A stretch of 64,000 nt of DNA from Pseudoalteromonas nigrifaciens (GCF_002221505.1 NZ_CP011036.1:310001-374000), one strand, 5' to 3'. Shown: positions 17,275 to 26,466, numbered from the stretch's first letter. Numbers and translations: made by a program. The notes: generated by a model from the sequence alone, not told the origin.

Positions 17275-18114
17275 ATGCTTAGTTACAGACACTCATTTCA
17301 TGCCGGAAACCCTGCCGATGTACTTAAACATTTAGTGTTAGCACAAGTGTTAGGTTACCAAACTTTAAAAGATAAGCCACTGGATTATATAGACACTCAT
17401 TCGGGTGCGGGCTTTTTCGAATTAGCAGCGGCCGATGCACAAAAAACACAAGAGTATCAAGACGGCATTGAAAAACTGTGGCAACACACTAGTAAACACT
17501 CAGCTTTAAACGACTATATTGCACTGATCAAATCGTTTAACCAAACAGCCAAGTTAGAGTTTTATCCGGGTTCGCCAAAAATTGCGGAACACTTTTTACG
17601 CCGCCAAGATAAAGGCTGGTTTTTTGAGCTGCACCCACGTGATTTGTTATTACTAGAGGAGAACATGCAAGGGAAGCGTTCGATTCGAGTACGTGGCGAA
17701 AATGGTTTTGCTGGTTTGGTTGGCTTATTACCCCCTGCATCGCGCAGAGCCTGCGTGTTAATAGACCCACCTTATGAAGTCAAAGACGATTACGACACTG
17801 TTATTACTACGTTGATGCAAGCGTATCAGCGCTTTGCTACAGGCACATACATGATTTGGTATCCTGTTGTTGACCGTAGCCGCATTGACAACATGGAGCA
17901 AGACCTAATTGACTCTGGCATGCGTAATATTCAATTATTTGAGCTAGCTACCAAAGCCGATACCGACGTGCATGGCATGACTGCCTCGGGGATGATAGTA
18001 ATTAATCCACCGTGGAAATTAAAACAGGTTATGGACGAGGTGTTGCCAGAGCTGGTGAGTATATTGAGTGAATCAAGTGGTTTTTATCGCAGCGAGCAGT
18101 TAGTCGCAGAGTAA
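17275..18114 (+). CDS. rlmJ: 23S rRNA (adenine(2030)-N6)-methyltransferase
   Basis: 279 residues, full length. The N-terminus MLSYRHSFHAGNPADVLKH is diagnostic. DTHSGAGFFEL near residue 42 is the S-adenosylmethionine loop and LIDPPYEVKDDY near 160 is the catalytic DPPY motif. The C-terminus carries the family GMTASGMIVINPPW segment. It methylates A2030 of 23S rRNA before ribosome assembly; the effect of loss is mild in E. coli. The gene is monocistronic, with a terminator after it. Confidence 0.95.
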   Translation: MLSYRHSFHAGNPADVLKHLVLAQVLGYQTLKDKPLDYIDTHSGAGFFELAAADAQKTQEYQDGIEKLWQHTSKHSALNDYIALIKSFNQTAKLEFYPGSPKIAEHFLRRQDKGWFFELHPRDLLLLEENMQGKRSIRVRGENGFAGLVGLLPPASRRACVLIDPPYEVKDDYDTVITTLMQAYQRFATGTYMIWYPVVDRSRIDNMEQDLIDSGMRNIQLFELATKADTDVHGMTASGMIVINPPWKLKQVMDEVLPELVSILSESSGFYRSEQLVAE

Positions 18115-18124
18115 CCCACATAGC

Positions 18125-18152
18125 AAAATGCCCAGTTAAACTGGGCATTTTA
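18125..18152. terminator. bidirectional terminator between rlmJ and the convergent lipoprotein gene
   Basis: AAAATGCCCAGTTAAACTGGGCATTTT: 10-bp stem, AAAA before and TTTT after, between two convergent genes. Confidence 0.9.
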
Positions 18153-18170
18153 ATTATTACTGCAGTTATT

Positions 18171-18980
18171 TTAGTTAAAGTAAACGGCTTTAAAGGTAGC
18201 TAGTGGCTCACCTTTTTCATCTTTTAAGCTCAACGATTCGCCATTAACTTGCCACTGCGCAGCTTTACTTAGCATGCTAGACATTGCAGCTTCTTGATCC
18301 ATGTTTTCATGACACATTTTTTGCGTTGCCGCTATGTGATCAAAAGTCACCGTTTGCTCATTAACTTCATAACCACCGTTAAAGTTATTGCAGCCTAAAA
18401 ACCCATGCACTTTGCCATCATTACTAAATTGAATGAAAGGTTCTTTTGTTGTAACCGTAACATTATCGCCAGCTAAAGTGATTGCTTTCCAATATGTATT
18501 TGCTAAATCAACATCTGGTTTTTGATCTACTTTTGTAACCACAATTTTGTACGGGCTGGTTTGTGCATCTGCTGCGAATGGGTTGTTGTTGCTTGTGCTG
18601 GTGTAGAGTAGCTCACCATTATTTTCAATACGTGCACTAACGCTGTAGCTAAGTGCTTTATTAATTTTGTTAGTGTCGTAGGCAAGCTCTACTGTATAAG
18701 GAGGACCACCATTTAAATCAATAACCTGCTGGCTAATAACGGTTGCTTTAATATCCATTTTAGATACATCGGCAAGTGTTACTGTTAGCTGTGAATTAGG
18801 CGCCAACATGCTGCGATCAAGGTAACTAACTTCAGTTGTTAGCGTTGCTGTTGACTCTGCCTGTGTTGCCTGTGCAGTGTTCTTTGCATCATCACATCCA
18901 GATAATACCAATGCGCCACTGGCTAAGAAGCTGATCCCTGCTACCGATTTTAAAATTGAACTTGGCTTACGTTTAAACAT
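18171..18980 (-). CDS. lipoprotein with YbaY-like and META domains
   Basis: 269 residues. Lipobox LSGC (Cys29) after a basic, longer than usual signal peptide. Residues ~45-155 resemble the YbaY-type lipoprotein domain (SYLDRSMLAPNSQLTVTLAD, NGGPPYTVELAYD). Residues ~160-265 form a META domain (YWKAITLAGD, IQFSNDGKVHGFLGCNNFNG, and TQKMCH), related to HslJ. META proteins are linked to stress and antibiotic tolerance, but no reaction is known. AAAGGAAC lies before the ATG. Confidence 0.8.
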   Translation of the reverse strand: MFKRKPSSILKSVAGISFLASGALVLSGCDDAKNTAQATQAESTATLTTEVSYLDRSMLAPNSQLTVTLADVSKMDIKATVISQQVIDLNGGPPYTVELAYDTNKINKALSYSVSARIENNGELLYTSTSNNNPFAADAQTSPYKIVVTKVDQKPDVDLANTYWKAITLAGDNVTVTTKEPFIQFSNDGKVHGFLGCNNFNGGYEVNEQTVTFDHIAATQKMCHENMDQEAAMSSMLSKAAQWQVNGESLSLKDEKGEPLATFKAVYFN

Positions 18981-19092
18981 CGTTGTTCCTTTAATACTAA
19001 ATTAGATGATTTTAAATGAAGATAGTGCTTAGTTACTTAATTAAGGCTTAATTGAGGAGTAAAAGTTTGGCTTAGTGATTGTTACAACGCGT

Positions 19093-19114
19093 AAAAAAGG
19101 GCGCTTATGCGCCC
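19093..19114 (-). terminator. terminator of the phnA/yjdM gene
   Basis: On the reverse strand GGGCGC-ATAA-GCGCCC is followed by six T, 14 bp after the stop. Confidence 0.85.
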
Positions 19115-19127
19115 TAAATAAATGTTT

Positions 19128-19694
19128 TTACTTTTTAACAAACTTGGTCAGAATTACAATACGTTGACCATCAACACGCCCTTCAATATGTTCAGGGTTA
19201 CTGGTTAAGCCAATATTACGTACTGCAGTACCGCGTTTAGCGGTTAGGCTGCTGCCTTTTACATCTAAATCTTTAATTAGCGTTACGGTATCACCGGCTT
19301 TAAGTACTACGCCATTGCTATCAAGATGCTTTAGGTCGTCATCTTCAGCAAGTACTTGTTGAGCCCATGCTAATGTATCTTCTTCTAAGTAAATCATGTC
19401 TAGGGCGTCTTGTGCCCAGCCATTGTCGGCAGCTAAGCGGCTCAACATACGATAAGCAACTACTTGAACTGCAGGAGTTTGGCTCCACATGCTGTCGTTT
19501 AAACAATGCCAATGGGTAGGGGTTAGCTCAGCGGTGTCTTCAATTTGATCTTTACATACTTGGCAAGTGTAAATGCATTTATCTGAGTGGGCTTCTTTAA
19601 CTGGCGGAACTTCGTACACAGATAAAGTATCTGTTGCTGCACATAATTCACATTGGTTATTACTACGTTCTACTAAGGCTTGTTCAATGCTCAT
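19128..19694 (-). CDS. PhnA/YjdM-type zinc-ribbon protein
   Basis: 188 residues. The N-terminal zinc ribbon has CELC near residue 15 and CQVC near 43. A helical middle (~65-120) follows and the C-terminal SH3-like PhnA domain begins DSNGVVLKAGDTVTLIKDLD, ending ILTKFVKK. The name comes from the E. coli phosphonate region, but the protein is not needed for phosphonate use, so the role is unknown. This is the longer form, with N-terminal ribbon plus the PhnA domain. The upstream sequence on this strand has no good ribosome site; the only AGGAGG nearby is on the other strand and belongs to the small ORF at 19708. Confidence 0.85.
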   Translation of the reverse strand: MSIEQALVERSNNQCELCAATDTLSVYEVPPVKEAHSDKCIYTCQVCKDQIEDTAELTPTHWHCLNDSMWSQTPAVQVVAYRMLSRLAADNGWAQDALDMIYLEEDTLAWAQQVLAEDDDLKHLDSNGVVLKAGDTVTLIKDLDVKGSSLTAKRGTAVRNIGLTSNPEHIEGRVDGQRIVILTKFVKK

Positions 19695-19707
19695 ATAGGA
19701 GGCTCTT

Positions 19708-19785
19708 ATGCTGTTTTTACAAAAATATTATGTGGTTATTATACCTCCATCTGGGCTCTTTGTGTACATTTGCACTAAGGATTAG
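19708..19785 (+). CDS. possible 25-residue peptide with a strong ribosome site
   Basis: A short frame, MLFLQKYYVVIIPPSGLFVY followed by ICTKD, starts 6 nt after AGGAGG, a near-perfect Shine-Dalgarno. It is hydrophobic and could insert in the membrane. It lies divergent from phnA and upstream of the pqiA-like pseudogene. No family is known and it may be chance. Confidence 0.3.
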   Translation: MLFLQKYYVVIIPPSGLFVYICTKD

Positions 19786-20217
19786 CGCATATCCATATAA
19801 AAAGTATGGTTATATCTTGTTTGTAACTGCAAATTACAATAATTAAATACAGCAAACTCGGTTTAGCATTGAGCAAGACGCAGCGTTTAAGTTTGCGTAT
19901 GATAAGCGCATGATGGTTTATTTTTTTGATATGTTATGCGCTTACTTCTCCCTATAGTTAGTATTTTAATTGCTTTAGCTTTATTGCTTCCCGGTGTTAC
20001 CCAGCCTGTATTATCCCTAGAGGGGAAAATAGATAAGTCTAAATTAGCGCAAACAGGCATTGAGATGATTGCCGATGAAGGCGACCGCAACACTCGAAAC
20101 ATGCTGATGATGGCATCAAGCATGTTTGGGTTAGATAAGCTTGAAGGTGAGATAAGTGCTTATCAAAAAACACGCAGCATTTGGGGAACGGTTAACGAAC
20201 TGGCTCATAGTGAACTA

Positions 20218-20249
20218 CCCATCGACGCCACTCCGTGTCGATCAATGGG
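20218..20249 (-). repeat. palindromic end of the IS200/IS605 element next to tnpB
   Basis: 32 bp with CCCATCGAC... on one side and ...GATCAATGGG on the other; the inner arms ATCGACNC and GNGTCGAT pair. This is the subterminal structure that TnpA binds on single-stranded DNA. The region from tnpB's last codons to here would also be the source of the omega RNA that guides TnpB, with the guide from the flanking pqiA sequence. The omega RNA is inferred from the family. Confidence 0.7.
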
Positions 20250-20272
20250 CTTCTACAGCCTTGACTTAGAGA

Positions 20273-21499
20273 CTAGGCTGCTTCTTTTTTCTCAGTTCCA
20301 ACAGCAAACTTCGATAGCTCGAAGACTTTCGTTTTAATGGCTGATTTCTGCTGAGATGTGGGGGTAACCCTTGCGACGATCCCAGCCGCAATCAAATCTA
20401 ATTCACCTGTTTTTGCTATGCTTTTAGCCGCTGACAAGTCTCGGCTTTGGTTAGTTTCACAAGCCGTACATGTGAAATATCTGTCGTTCAATGTCAAAAC
20501 ATGATGTTGGCCGCATCCAGAACAAACCCCAGTGGATTTTTCAAACCTGCCAATCTCGTGATAGAGTTTACCTTCAAGCTCAGTTTTGTATTTTGAAAGC
20601 TGAGTAATTAAGCCCATCACATTGTCGGCAACCATGCTGCCATTGAACTTTTGCATCCCTTTTACGTTTAAATCTTCGAACACTAAAATGTCATTTTCAT
20701 TGGTTATCTGGCGTGAAATTTTGTGTGCAAAGTCGAGCCTTTGCCGTGAGATTTTGCCGTGTAATTTGTTGATGCGTTGTTTGGTTTTTTGCCAGCGATT
20801 TGAACCTTTAGTTCGGCGTGCAAGCTGGCGTTGCAATTGATTTAACTTTGTTTTTGACTGCTTTAAAAACTTGGGGTTATCGACCACAAAACCATCTGAG
20901 CCAACAACAGTTTGCTTTGAGTTAATGTCAAAACCTGTGATTGTTTTTAAAACTTGTTTAGCTGTTTTGCACTCAACTTCCTGAGTGATGCTGCATCCCC
21001 ATTTTCCGTGGTGATACTGGATAGTTACAGTCTTGATTTTACTTGCTAGTTTGCGATGCAAGATAATGGGTATCTTGCCTACCTTTGGGATACTGATAGC
21101 GCCATTTTCAATGCGGATACAGTGCGAGTTATTGACCGCTCGAAAACTATCGTTGTGACGTTTTTTCTTTTTATATGAGATCTTGTGCTTTGGAAAGCGT
21201 TGCAAGCGACCTTTAGTAAAAGCATTCTTGAGCGCTAATTCCAGGTCGCGGGCAACTTGTTGAGCTGCCGCAGAATCGAATGCTTTGATCCAGTTAAACT
21301 CTTCGAACGTCTTGATATCTTTAAGTAGTGAGGCCATGTCTTTGTAAAACAAAAACGTTTTATCGTGCTCGTATCGACGCATGTTCTCAGACAACAATAA
21401 GTTCCAAATGCCACGCGCTGTCGCGCCAAACTCAACGAGTTTAGCTTCTTGCTCTGGCGTAGGATTTAGCCTGTAGTTGTATCTAAGCGTCTTTTTCAT
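20273..21499 (-). CDS. tnpB: RNA-guided TnpB nuclease of the IS200/IS605 element
   Basis: 408 residues, full length. RuvC-like triad candidates are all present: Asp in GFDINSKQTVV, Glu in VFEDLNV, and Asp in SRDLSAAKSI. A zinc finger with CSGCGQHH and CTAC precedes the last motif. TnpB proteins cut DNA with an RNA derived from the element's own end and so promote retention or homing of the IS. The N-terminus starts MKKTLRYNYRLNPTPEQEAK. It is about 80-90% identical by eye to the tnpB at 40373-41599, so the two belong to one IS family. Confidence 0.95.
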   Translation of the reverse strand: MKKTLRYNYRLNPTPEQEAKLVEFGATARGIWNLLLSENMRRYEHDKTFLFYKDMASLLKDIKTFEEFNWIKAFDSAAAQQVARDLELALKNAFTKGRLQRFPKHKISYKKKKRHNDSFRAVNNSHCIRIENGAISIPKVGKIPIILHRKLASKIKTVTIQYHHGKWGCSITQEVECKTAKQVLKTITGFDINSKQTVVGSDGFVVDNPKFLKQSKTKLNQLQRQLARRTKGSNRWQKTKQRINKLHGKISRQRLDFAHKISRQITNENDILVFEDLNVKGMQKFNGSMVADNVMGLITQLSKYKTELEGKLYHEIGRFEKSTGVCSGCGQHHVLTLNDRYFTCTACETNQSRDLSAAKSIAKTGELDLIAAGIVARVTPTSQQKSAIKTKVFELSKFAVGTEKKEAA

Positions 21500-21537
21500 A
21501 TACTGTATAGACTACTGTATGGAAATGAGTTGTCAAG

Positions 21538-21933
21538 ATGGAATATGACACTAAATCTCACTGTAAATATTTAATAGCGCTACATTTAATACTTGTGGTT
21601 AAATATAGAAAACAATTGTTAAAAGGTGATGTAGGTGATTTTGTAAAACAAAAAATCACTGAAATTGCAGAGCGCTCAGAATTTAATATCGAAGAGATCG
21701 AGGTGGACAAAGATCATATACACATATTGCTAACGATCTCTCCCAATATCAGTGTTGCGAGTTACGTTAGGAGAATTAAACAATCTACAACGCAAAGTCT
21801 ATGGTCGAGATTTAAATGGTTTAAAAAGCAATTCTGGGTTAAAAAAACATTTTGGTCTGACGGATATTTTGTTTGCTCTGTTGGAAATGCGGCTGCTGAT
21901 ACAATTCGAAAATACATTCAAGAGCAGGGCTAA
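21538..21933 (+). CDS. tnpA: Y1 (HUH) transposase TnpA of the IS200/IS605 element
   Basis: 131 residues, within the normal size. The HUH metal motif appears as DHIHILLT near residue 63, and the catalytic Tyr lies in DTIRKYIQEQG at the C-terminus. The N-terminus reads MEYDTKSHCKYLIALHLILV and leads into KYRKQLL, the usual beta-strand-plus-basic start. The enzyme cuts and joins single-stranded IS ends during replication. No frameshift or stop is seen, so it may be active. Start codons of tnpA and tnpB are 38 bp apart and divergent. Confidence 0.93.
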   Translation: MEYDTKSHCKYLIALHLILVVKYRKQLLKGDVGDFVKQKITEIAERSEFNIEEIEVDKDHIHILLTISPNISVASYVRRIKQSTTQSLWSRFKWFKKQFWVKKTFWSDGYFVCSVGNAAADTIRKYIQEQG

Positions 21934-22368
21934 CTATTCCGATTCATCCCATCGACGCCGCTTCGCGTCGATCAATGGGTTTTCTCGGAAAATTTCGATA
22001 AAAATTATTTAGTGGCGGTGTTGGTGACTTTTTTCTCAATTGTAATACCGACTATTAAGTTACTAATGCAATTAGTATTTTTCTTATTGCCAGCGAGTAA
22101 GTTTAAGCAAAAACTGGGAGTAACTATTTGCGCTTTAAGTAAGTGGAGCATGGTAGATGTGTTTGTTATTGCACTTATTGTTACTTATCTTGCAGGCAAT
22201 GCCGAGGGTGAAGCTGGTGGGCTAATTAAAATGCACGCCGAACTAGGGAATGGCTTTTGATATTTTACCGGTTATTGCTTATTTGCCATTGCCGCGAGTA
22301 GCTTTATTAAAACCGATGCAAAAAATATTTAAAGGTTTGTATTAACTATTCAATTATCATAAACTTCG

Positions 22369-22914
22369 CTAGAACCTAGAACCTAGAACCTAGAACCTAG
22401 AACCTAGAACCTAGAACCTAGAACCTAGAACCTAGAACCTAGAACCTAGAACCTAGAACCTAGAACCTAGAACCTAGAACCTAGAACCTAGAACCTAGAA
22501 CCTAGAACCTAGAACCTAGAACCTAGAACCTAGAACCTAGAACCTAGAACCTAGAACCTAGAACCTAGAACCTAGAACCTAGAACCTAGAACCTAGAACC
22601 TAGAACCTAGAACCTAGAACCTAGAACCTAGAACCTAGAACCTAGAACCTAGAACCTAGAACCTAGAACCTAGAACCTAGAACCTAGAACCTAGAACCTA
22701 GAACCTAGAACCTAGAACCTAGAACCTAGAACCTAGAACCTAGAACCTAGAACCTAGAACCTAGAACCTAGAACCTAGAACCTAGAACCTAGAACCTAGA
22801 ACCTAGAACCTAGAACCTAGAACCTAGAACCTAGAACCTAGAACCTAGAACCTAGAACCTAGAACCTAGAACCTAGAACCTAGAACCTAGAACCTAGAAC
22901 CTAGAACCTAGAAC
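22369..22914. repeat. tandem heptanucleotide array, 78 copies of CTAGAAC
   Basis: 546 bp, exactly 78 x 7, with no variant copies seen. Every reading frame on both strands meets TAG within 21 bp, so it cannot code. It starts shortly after the pqiA-like pseudogene and ends 17 bp before the first copper-operon gene. The lack of divergence between copies indicates recent expansion by slippage, or array maintenance. Exact copy number may vary between cells and is hard to assemble. Confidence 0.97.
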
Positions 22915-22931
22915 CTCAATAAGGCAACTTT

Positions 22932-23303
22932 TTGCAACGCATTTACTCTAGTTTACTGATCATCGCTATGTTACTCACGCTTGTGGGTCAGGCTGTTGCG
23001 TCTGTTGCTATGCTATGTGAAATGCCGCATCTGAGCCAAACACAGCATGCTGCAACTAATGTTGCAACTGAAAAAGTACATCAGCAAATGTCAGTCAGTA
23101 TGATGAATATGGACTGTTGCGATGATGCAGCAACCGAGCAAGAATGTAATTGCCCAATTAATGCTTGTTCAGCGTACTCAATGTTGAGTGTTGATGGTTT
23201 ATTTAGCACCCCACTGATTATTTCTGAAAAAATACAGCTCTATTCCTCACAAAACCAACACCATTTAGTCAGCTCGCTATACCGCCCCCCTATGTCTGCT
23301 TAA
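22932..23303 (+). CDS. CopL/DUF2946-like periplasmic metal-binding protein
   Basis: 123 residues from a TTG start, with AAGG about 8 nt upstream. An N-terminal signal peptide or anchor (LLIIAMLLTLVGQAVASVAM) is followed by a region rich in Cys, His and Met (MMNMDCCDDAATEQECNCPI), and the C-terminus ends SSLYRPPMSA as in small proteins that precede copper-efflux genes. It may bind Cu in the periplasm or control the operon. It is first in line before the cusCBA-like genes, and the 7-bp repeat array abuts its leader. Confidence 0.65.
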   Translation: MQRIYSSLLIIAMLLTLVGQAVASVAMLCEMPHLSQTQHAATNVATEKVHQQMSVSMMNMDCCDDAATEQECNCPINACSAYSMLSVDGLFSTPLIISEKIQLYSSQNQHHLVSSLYRPPMSA

Positions 23304-23391
23304 TTGCAGGATAGGTGTACCTAAAATTAGGTCAAGTCGTTTAATTCACCTTTTCTGCCTCTAAATTAATCTTTTAATTTTAGTGGAGTAA

Positions 23392-24720
23392 GTGATGAAT
23401 CACTTTGCAGTATTTAAAGTCAGTTTTTTAGCGCTAATGCTAGGAACTGCAATCTCAGCACACAGCAATGAACTTAGCCTAGATGAGGCGCTTTCGTATG
23501 CGCTAAACCATGAGCCTTGGCTAAAGGCAAGCCAGTACCAACAAGCCTCAGAGCAAGCACAAAGTATAGCCGCAGGTAGTTTGCCTGATCCGGTATTAAC
23601 TTTGGGTTTAATGGGCGTGCCAACCGATGGTTTTGCTTTAGATCAAGAAGGTATGATGCAGCTAAGTATTGGTGTAAGCCAAATGTTTAGTCGTGGCGAC
23701 AGCCTAGCATTAAAACAGCAAGCCTTAGCACAATCTGCGCAGCAACATCCTTGGTTGCGAGCCGATCGCCTTGCACAAGTAAAAACAATTGTTATTGAAT
23801 CATGGCTTAATGCGTACAGAGCTCAGCGCAGCATTGCGCTTATCGAACAAGATAAAGCCTTATTTTCGCAACTGATTGATATAACCGAATCAAGTTATGC
23901 CAGCTCGCTAGGCAAAACTCGTCAGCAAGATATTATTCGCGCTCAGTTAGAGCTCACTCGCCTAGAAGATAAATTAGTAATGCTAGCGCAGCAACTTGAA
24001 AGTGCTAAAAAACGGCTGTCGCAATGGTTGCCAATGAGCATGCTAACTCAACCAGTAAGTACTAAAAACACAGCTATTGAGCCGTTAATTAGTTTTACCA
24101 CGCTGGAATTTGAGGCGCTAATGTCGTTACTTATGGCGCATCCCGCGATTGTTGCTATTGATCAAACAGTAACAGCTAAGCAAACAGAAATAGCGCTCGC
24201 AAAGCAAAGTTATAAGCCGCAGTTTGGAGTAAATATGGGCTATAGCCATCGAGGTGATACGCCTATGGGAGACTCACGAGCCGATTTACTCTCTGTTGGG
24301 GTAAGTATTGATTTGCCGTTATTTACTAGTAACCGCCAAGATCAGCAAGTTAACGCTGCAATAGCGACAGCTGAAGCAGTTAAAACTCAAAAGTTAATAG
24401 CGCTACAAAAGTTAAAAGGGATGTATTTCAAAGAGTTTAGCCAATTAATGCAGCTACAAAAACGCGATACGCTTTATCAAACTAAGTTATTACCGCAAAT
24501 GGCAGAGCAAGCCCAAGCCACACTCAATGCATACACGCGGGACGACGGTGATTTTTCAGAAGTTATGCGTGCTCGTATTAGTGAGCTTAATGCCAAAATT
24601 GACGGCTTAAATATTCAAATAGACCAACAAATTATTATTGCTCGTCTAAATTATTATGCCAGTAGCCAAGACGCTGCTGTGATGCTTGAGCAATTAGGAG
24701 AGCAAAATCGTGAATACTAA
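23392..24720 (+). CDS. cusC: TolC-family outer membrane factor of a copper/silver RND pump
   Basis: 442 residues. Signal peptide ends near AISAHS; there is no lipobox, unlike E. coli CusC. Two repeats of the OEP fold with long helices follow (LSLDEALSYALNHEPWLKAS, ELNAKIDGLNIQID). Such proteins form trimeric channels in the outer membrane that dock to the periplasmic adaptor and inner-membrane pump. The stop overlaps the next gene by 11 bp, so the pump genes are one operon. Name given by position with CusB/CusA-like genes. Confidence 0.85.
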   Translation: MMNHFAVFKVSFLALMLGTAISAHSNELSLDEALSYALNHEPWLKASQYQQASEQAQSIAAGSLPDPVLTLGLMGVPTDGFALDQEGMMQLSIGVSQMFSRGDSLALKQQALAQSAQQHPWLRADRLAQVKTIVIESWLNAYRAQRSIALIEQDKALFSQLIDITESSYASSLGKTRQQDIIRAQLELTRLEDKLVMLAQQLESAKKRLSQWLPMSMLTQPVSTKNTAIEPLISFTTLEFEALMSLLMAHPAIVAIDQTVTAKQTEIALAKQSYKPQFGVNMGYSHRGDTPMGDSRADLLSVGVSIDLPLFTSNRQDQQVNAAIATAEAVKTQKLIALQKLKGMYFKEFSQLMQLQKRDTLYQTKLLPQMAEQAQATLNAYTRDDGDFSEVMRARISELNAKIDGLNIQIDQQIIIARLNYYASSQDAAVMLEQLGEQNREY

Positions 24721-26458
24721 TTTAAAACTATTAATAGCAGCTGTAGTGGGTGGTGGAGTAACGGCATTAGTATTATCGCTTATGCCCGCGAGCAATACTG
24801 ATATTAAAGCAAGCACAGAAAAACAACCACTGTACTGGGTAGCACCCATGGATAGTAATTATCGACGTGATGAACCCGGGCTTTCGCCAATGGGCATGGA
24901 TTTAGTGCCTGTTTACGATGAAGCACCAGGCAGTAGTAGCAATTTAGATGGCCCAGGTGCTGTGACTATTTCGCCAGCGGTGGTTAATAATCTCGGGGTA
25001 AGAATCGCCAAAGTACAGTACAAAGCGTTACAAAATGATGTTAAAACGGTTGGCTATGTGCAATATAATCAAGATCAACTTATTCATATTCACCCTCGTG
25101 TAGAGGGTTGGTTAGAAACGCTTTATATCAAAGCAGCCGGCGACAGTGTTGAGCAAGGTGAGCCACTTTATACCTTGTACTCACCGCAATTAGTGAATGC
25201 CCAAGAAGAGTTTCTATTAGCGCTCAATCGTAACAATCAGGTGCTTATTCGCGCAGCTAAAGCACGCTTAAAGTCACTTAATATATCGGATGATTTTGTA
25301 GAGCGGCTGCAAAAAAGTAAACAAGTAATGCAAAACATTACCTTTTATGCCATTCAAAGTGGCGTAGTTGAAGAGCTAAATGTGCGCGAAGGTTTTTATG
25401 TTAACCCCGGCACCACTATGATGAGTATTGGTAAGCTTGATGAGGTATGGGTTGAAGCGCAAGTGTTTGAGCGCCAAGCTGAGCTAATTAAGATTGGCCA
25501 GCCAGTAAGCATGACGCTTGATTATTTAAGTGGCCAAAGCTGGCAGGGTAAAGTGGATTATATTTACCCAACACTCGATGCTAAAAACCGGACCTTGCGA
25601 GTGCGCCTGCGCTTTAATAACGAAGGCCATAAACTTAAGCCTAATATGTTTGCCCAAGTAAATATTCATACTCAAGCCAATAAAGCGCAATTAGTAGTCC
25701 CTAAAGAAGCGGTGATCCGCACCGGTAACCAAAACCGTGTAGTGGTTGCCTTGGGCGAGGGGCGCTTTAAATCTGTGGCTGTAGAAATGGGCAGAAGTGA
25801 CAGTAAAAACACCGCAATATTATCAGGAATAATGGCAGATGATGACGTGGTGGTTTCGGCGCAATTTTTATTAGATTCAGAATCAAGTAAAAGCTCAGAC
25901 TTTAAACGCATGCAAGCCCCTCAAGCTGTTAGCTCTGTATGGAGCGAGGGCATTGTTAATAGCATTATGGCGGAACATCGTATGGTTAATATTAGCCATG
26001 AGCCGATAGCTGAACTTGATTGGCCTAGTATGACAATGGACTTTACGGTTGCTGATGATGTTGACTTTACTGCTTTTGAAAATGGCCAAACATTACATTT
26101 TGAGCTGACTAAGCAAGCTGATGGCAGTTATGTATTAACGGCTATTCATATAATGAAAAGCACAGTAACAAATAGCGAAAAAAATACAGCAACTGTTTTG
26201 GGCACAATTAACAGTATTGATAAAGCACAGCGCATAGCAAATATTAGCCGTGGTGCAATAGAAAAATGGGGACGCGAACCTGCAAGGCTCGATTTTACCT
26301 TTGCAGATGATATAGATTTAACCGCACTTGCAGCGCAGCAACAAATAAACTTTACCTTTAGTTTGCAGCAAGGGGAGTTTGTGATTAGCCACATAAATGG
26401 TGAGCACTCTACAAGCGCATCTGACAATCACACTATGCAATTGCATAACGCGCATTAG
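24710..26458 (+). CDS. cusB: CusB-type membrane-fusion protein with two C-terminal CusF-like domains
   Basis: 582 residues from a GTG with AGGAG upstream. An N-terminal membrane anchor is followed by the heavy-metal-binding segment [20 protein letters not shown] (~45-65), then the adaptor core (barrel-sandwich, helical hairpin, ~85-395). Two CusF-like domains come after. The first has H430, W438, M441 and M443, the same spacing as the four copper ligands of E. coli CusF (36, 44, 47, 49). In the second the same positions read Arg, Arg, Ala and Leu, so it cannot bind copper that way. The adaptor should pass Cu(I) or Ag(I) from periplasm to pump; a fused CusF replaces the separate chaperone. Confidence 0.9.
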   Translation: MNTNLKLLIAAVVGGGVTALVLSLMPASNTDIKASTEKQPLYWVAPMDSNYRRDEPGLSPMGMDLVPVYDEAPGSSSNLDGPGAVTISPAVVNNLGVRIAKVQYKALQNDVKTVGYVQYNQDQLIHIHPRVEGWLETLYIKAAGDSVEQGEPLYTLYSPQLVNAQEEFLLALNRNNQVLIRAAKARLKSLNISDDFVERLQKSKQVMQNITFYAIQSGVVEELNVREGFYVNPGTTMMSIGKLDEVWVEAQVFERQAELIKIGQPVSMTLDYLSGQSWQGKVDYIYPTLDAKNRTLRVRLRFNNEGHKLKPNMFAQVNIHTQANKAQLVVPKEAVIRTGNQNRVVVALGEGRFKSVAVEMGRSDSKNTAILSGIMADDDVVVSAQFLLDSESSKSSDFKRMQAPQAVSSVWSEGIVNSIMAEHRMVNISHEPIAELDWPSMTMDFTVADDVDFTAFENGQTLHFELTKQADGSYVLTAIHIMKSTVTNSEKNTATVLGTINSIDKAQRIANISRGAIEKWGREPARLDFTFADDIDLTALAAQQQINFTFSLQQGEFVISHINGEHSTSASDNHTMQLHNAH

Positions 26459-26466
26459 GAGGCAAT

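Larger units (their letters stand above)
20212..21987. mobile_element. IS200/IS605-family element with divergent tnpB and tnpA
   Basis: About 1,776 bp (a multiple of three), inserted in the pqiA-like gene without target duplication. Both ends carry a 32-bp palindrome: 20218-20249 and 21948-21979, each running CCCATCGACGCC...GATCAATGGG. tnpA faces right and tnpB faces left from a 38-bp gap, as in IS605-type elements. The exact ends are uncertain by 3 bp because GAA occurs at both junctions. By convention the side next to the tnpB stop (20212) is the right end. Cleavage motifs cannot be fixed from one copy, but the related tnpB element at 40.3-41.65 kb shares a similar GTAGTTCAC end. Confidence 0.88.
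19936..22332 (+). pseudogene. PqiA-like membrane protein gene, interrupted by IS200/IS605 and by a stop codon
   Basis: The 5' part encodes a signal-anchor helix and then EGKIDKSKLAQTGIEMIADE and KTRSIWGTVNELAHSE. The frame then enters the IS and resumes at NFDKNYLVAVLVTFFSIVIP, with the PqiA-type segments LGVTICALSKWSMVDVFVIA and a second part to 22332. Joining 20214 to 21991 restores one uninterrupted frame, so the insertion is precise. A TGA at 22258-22260 still breaks it (before YFTGYCLFAIAASSF), so the gene was inactivated at least twice; a single G-to-A change from TGG is the simplest origin. The intact gene would have coded ~209 residues of a single-domain PqiA-type intermembrane transport protein. 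Order of the two events is not known. Confidence 0.85.

Noticed and set aside
22369..22914. CRISPR-like array
   Set aside because: The repeat is a continuous 7-bp tandem unit with no spacers and no cas genes.
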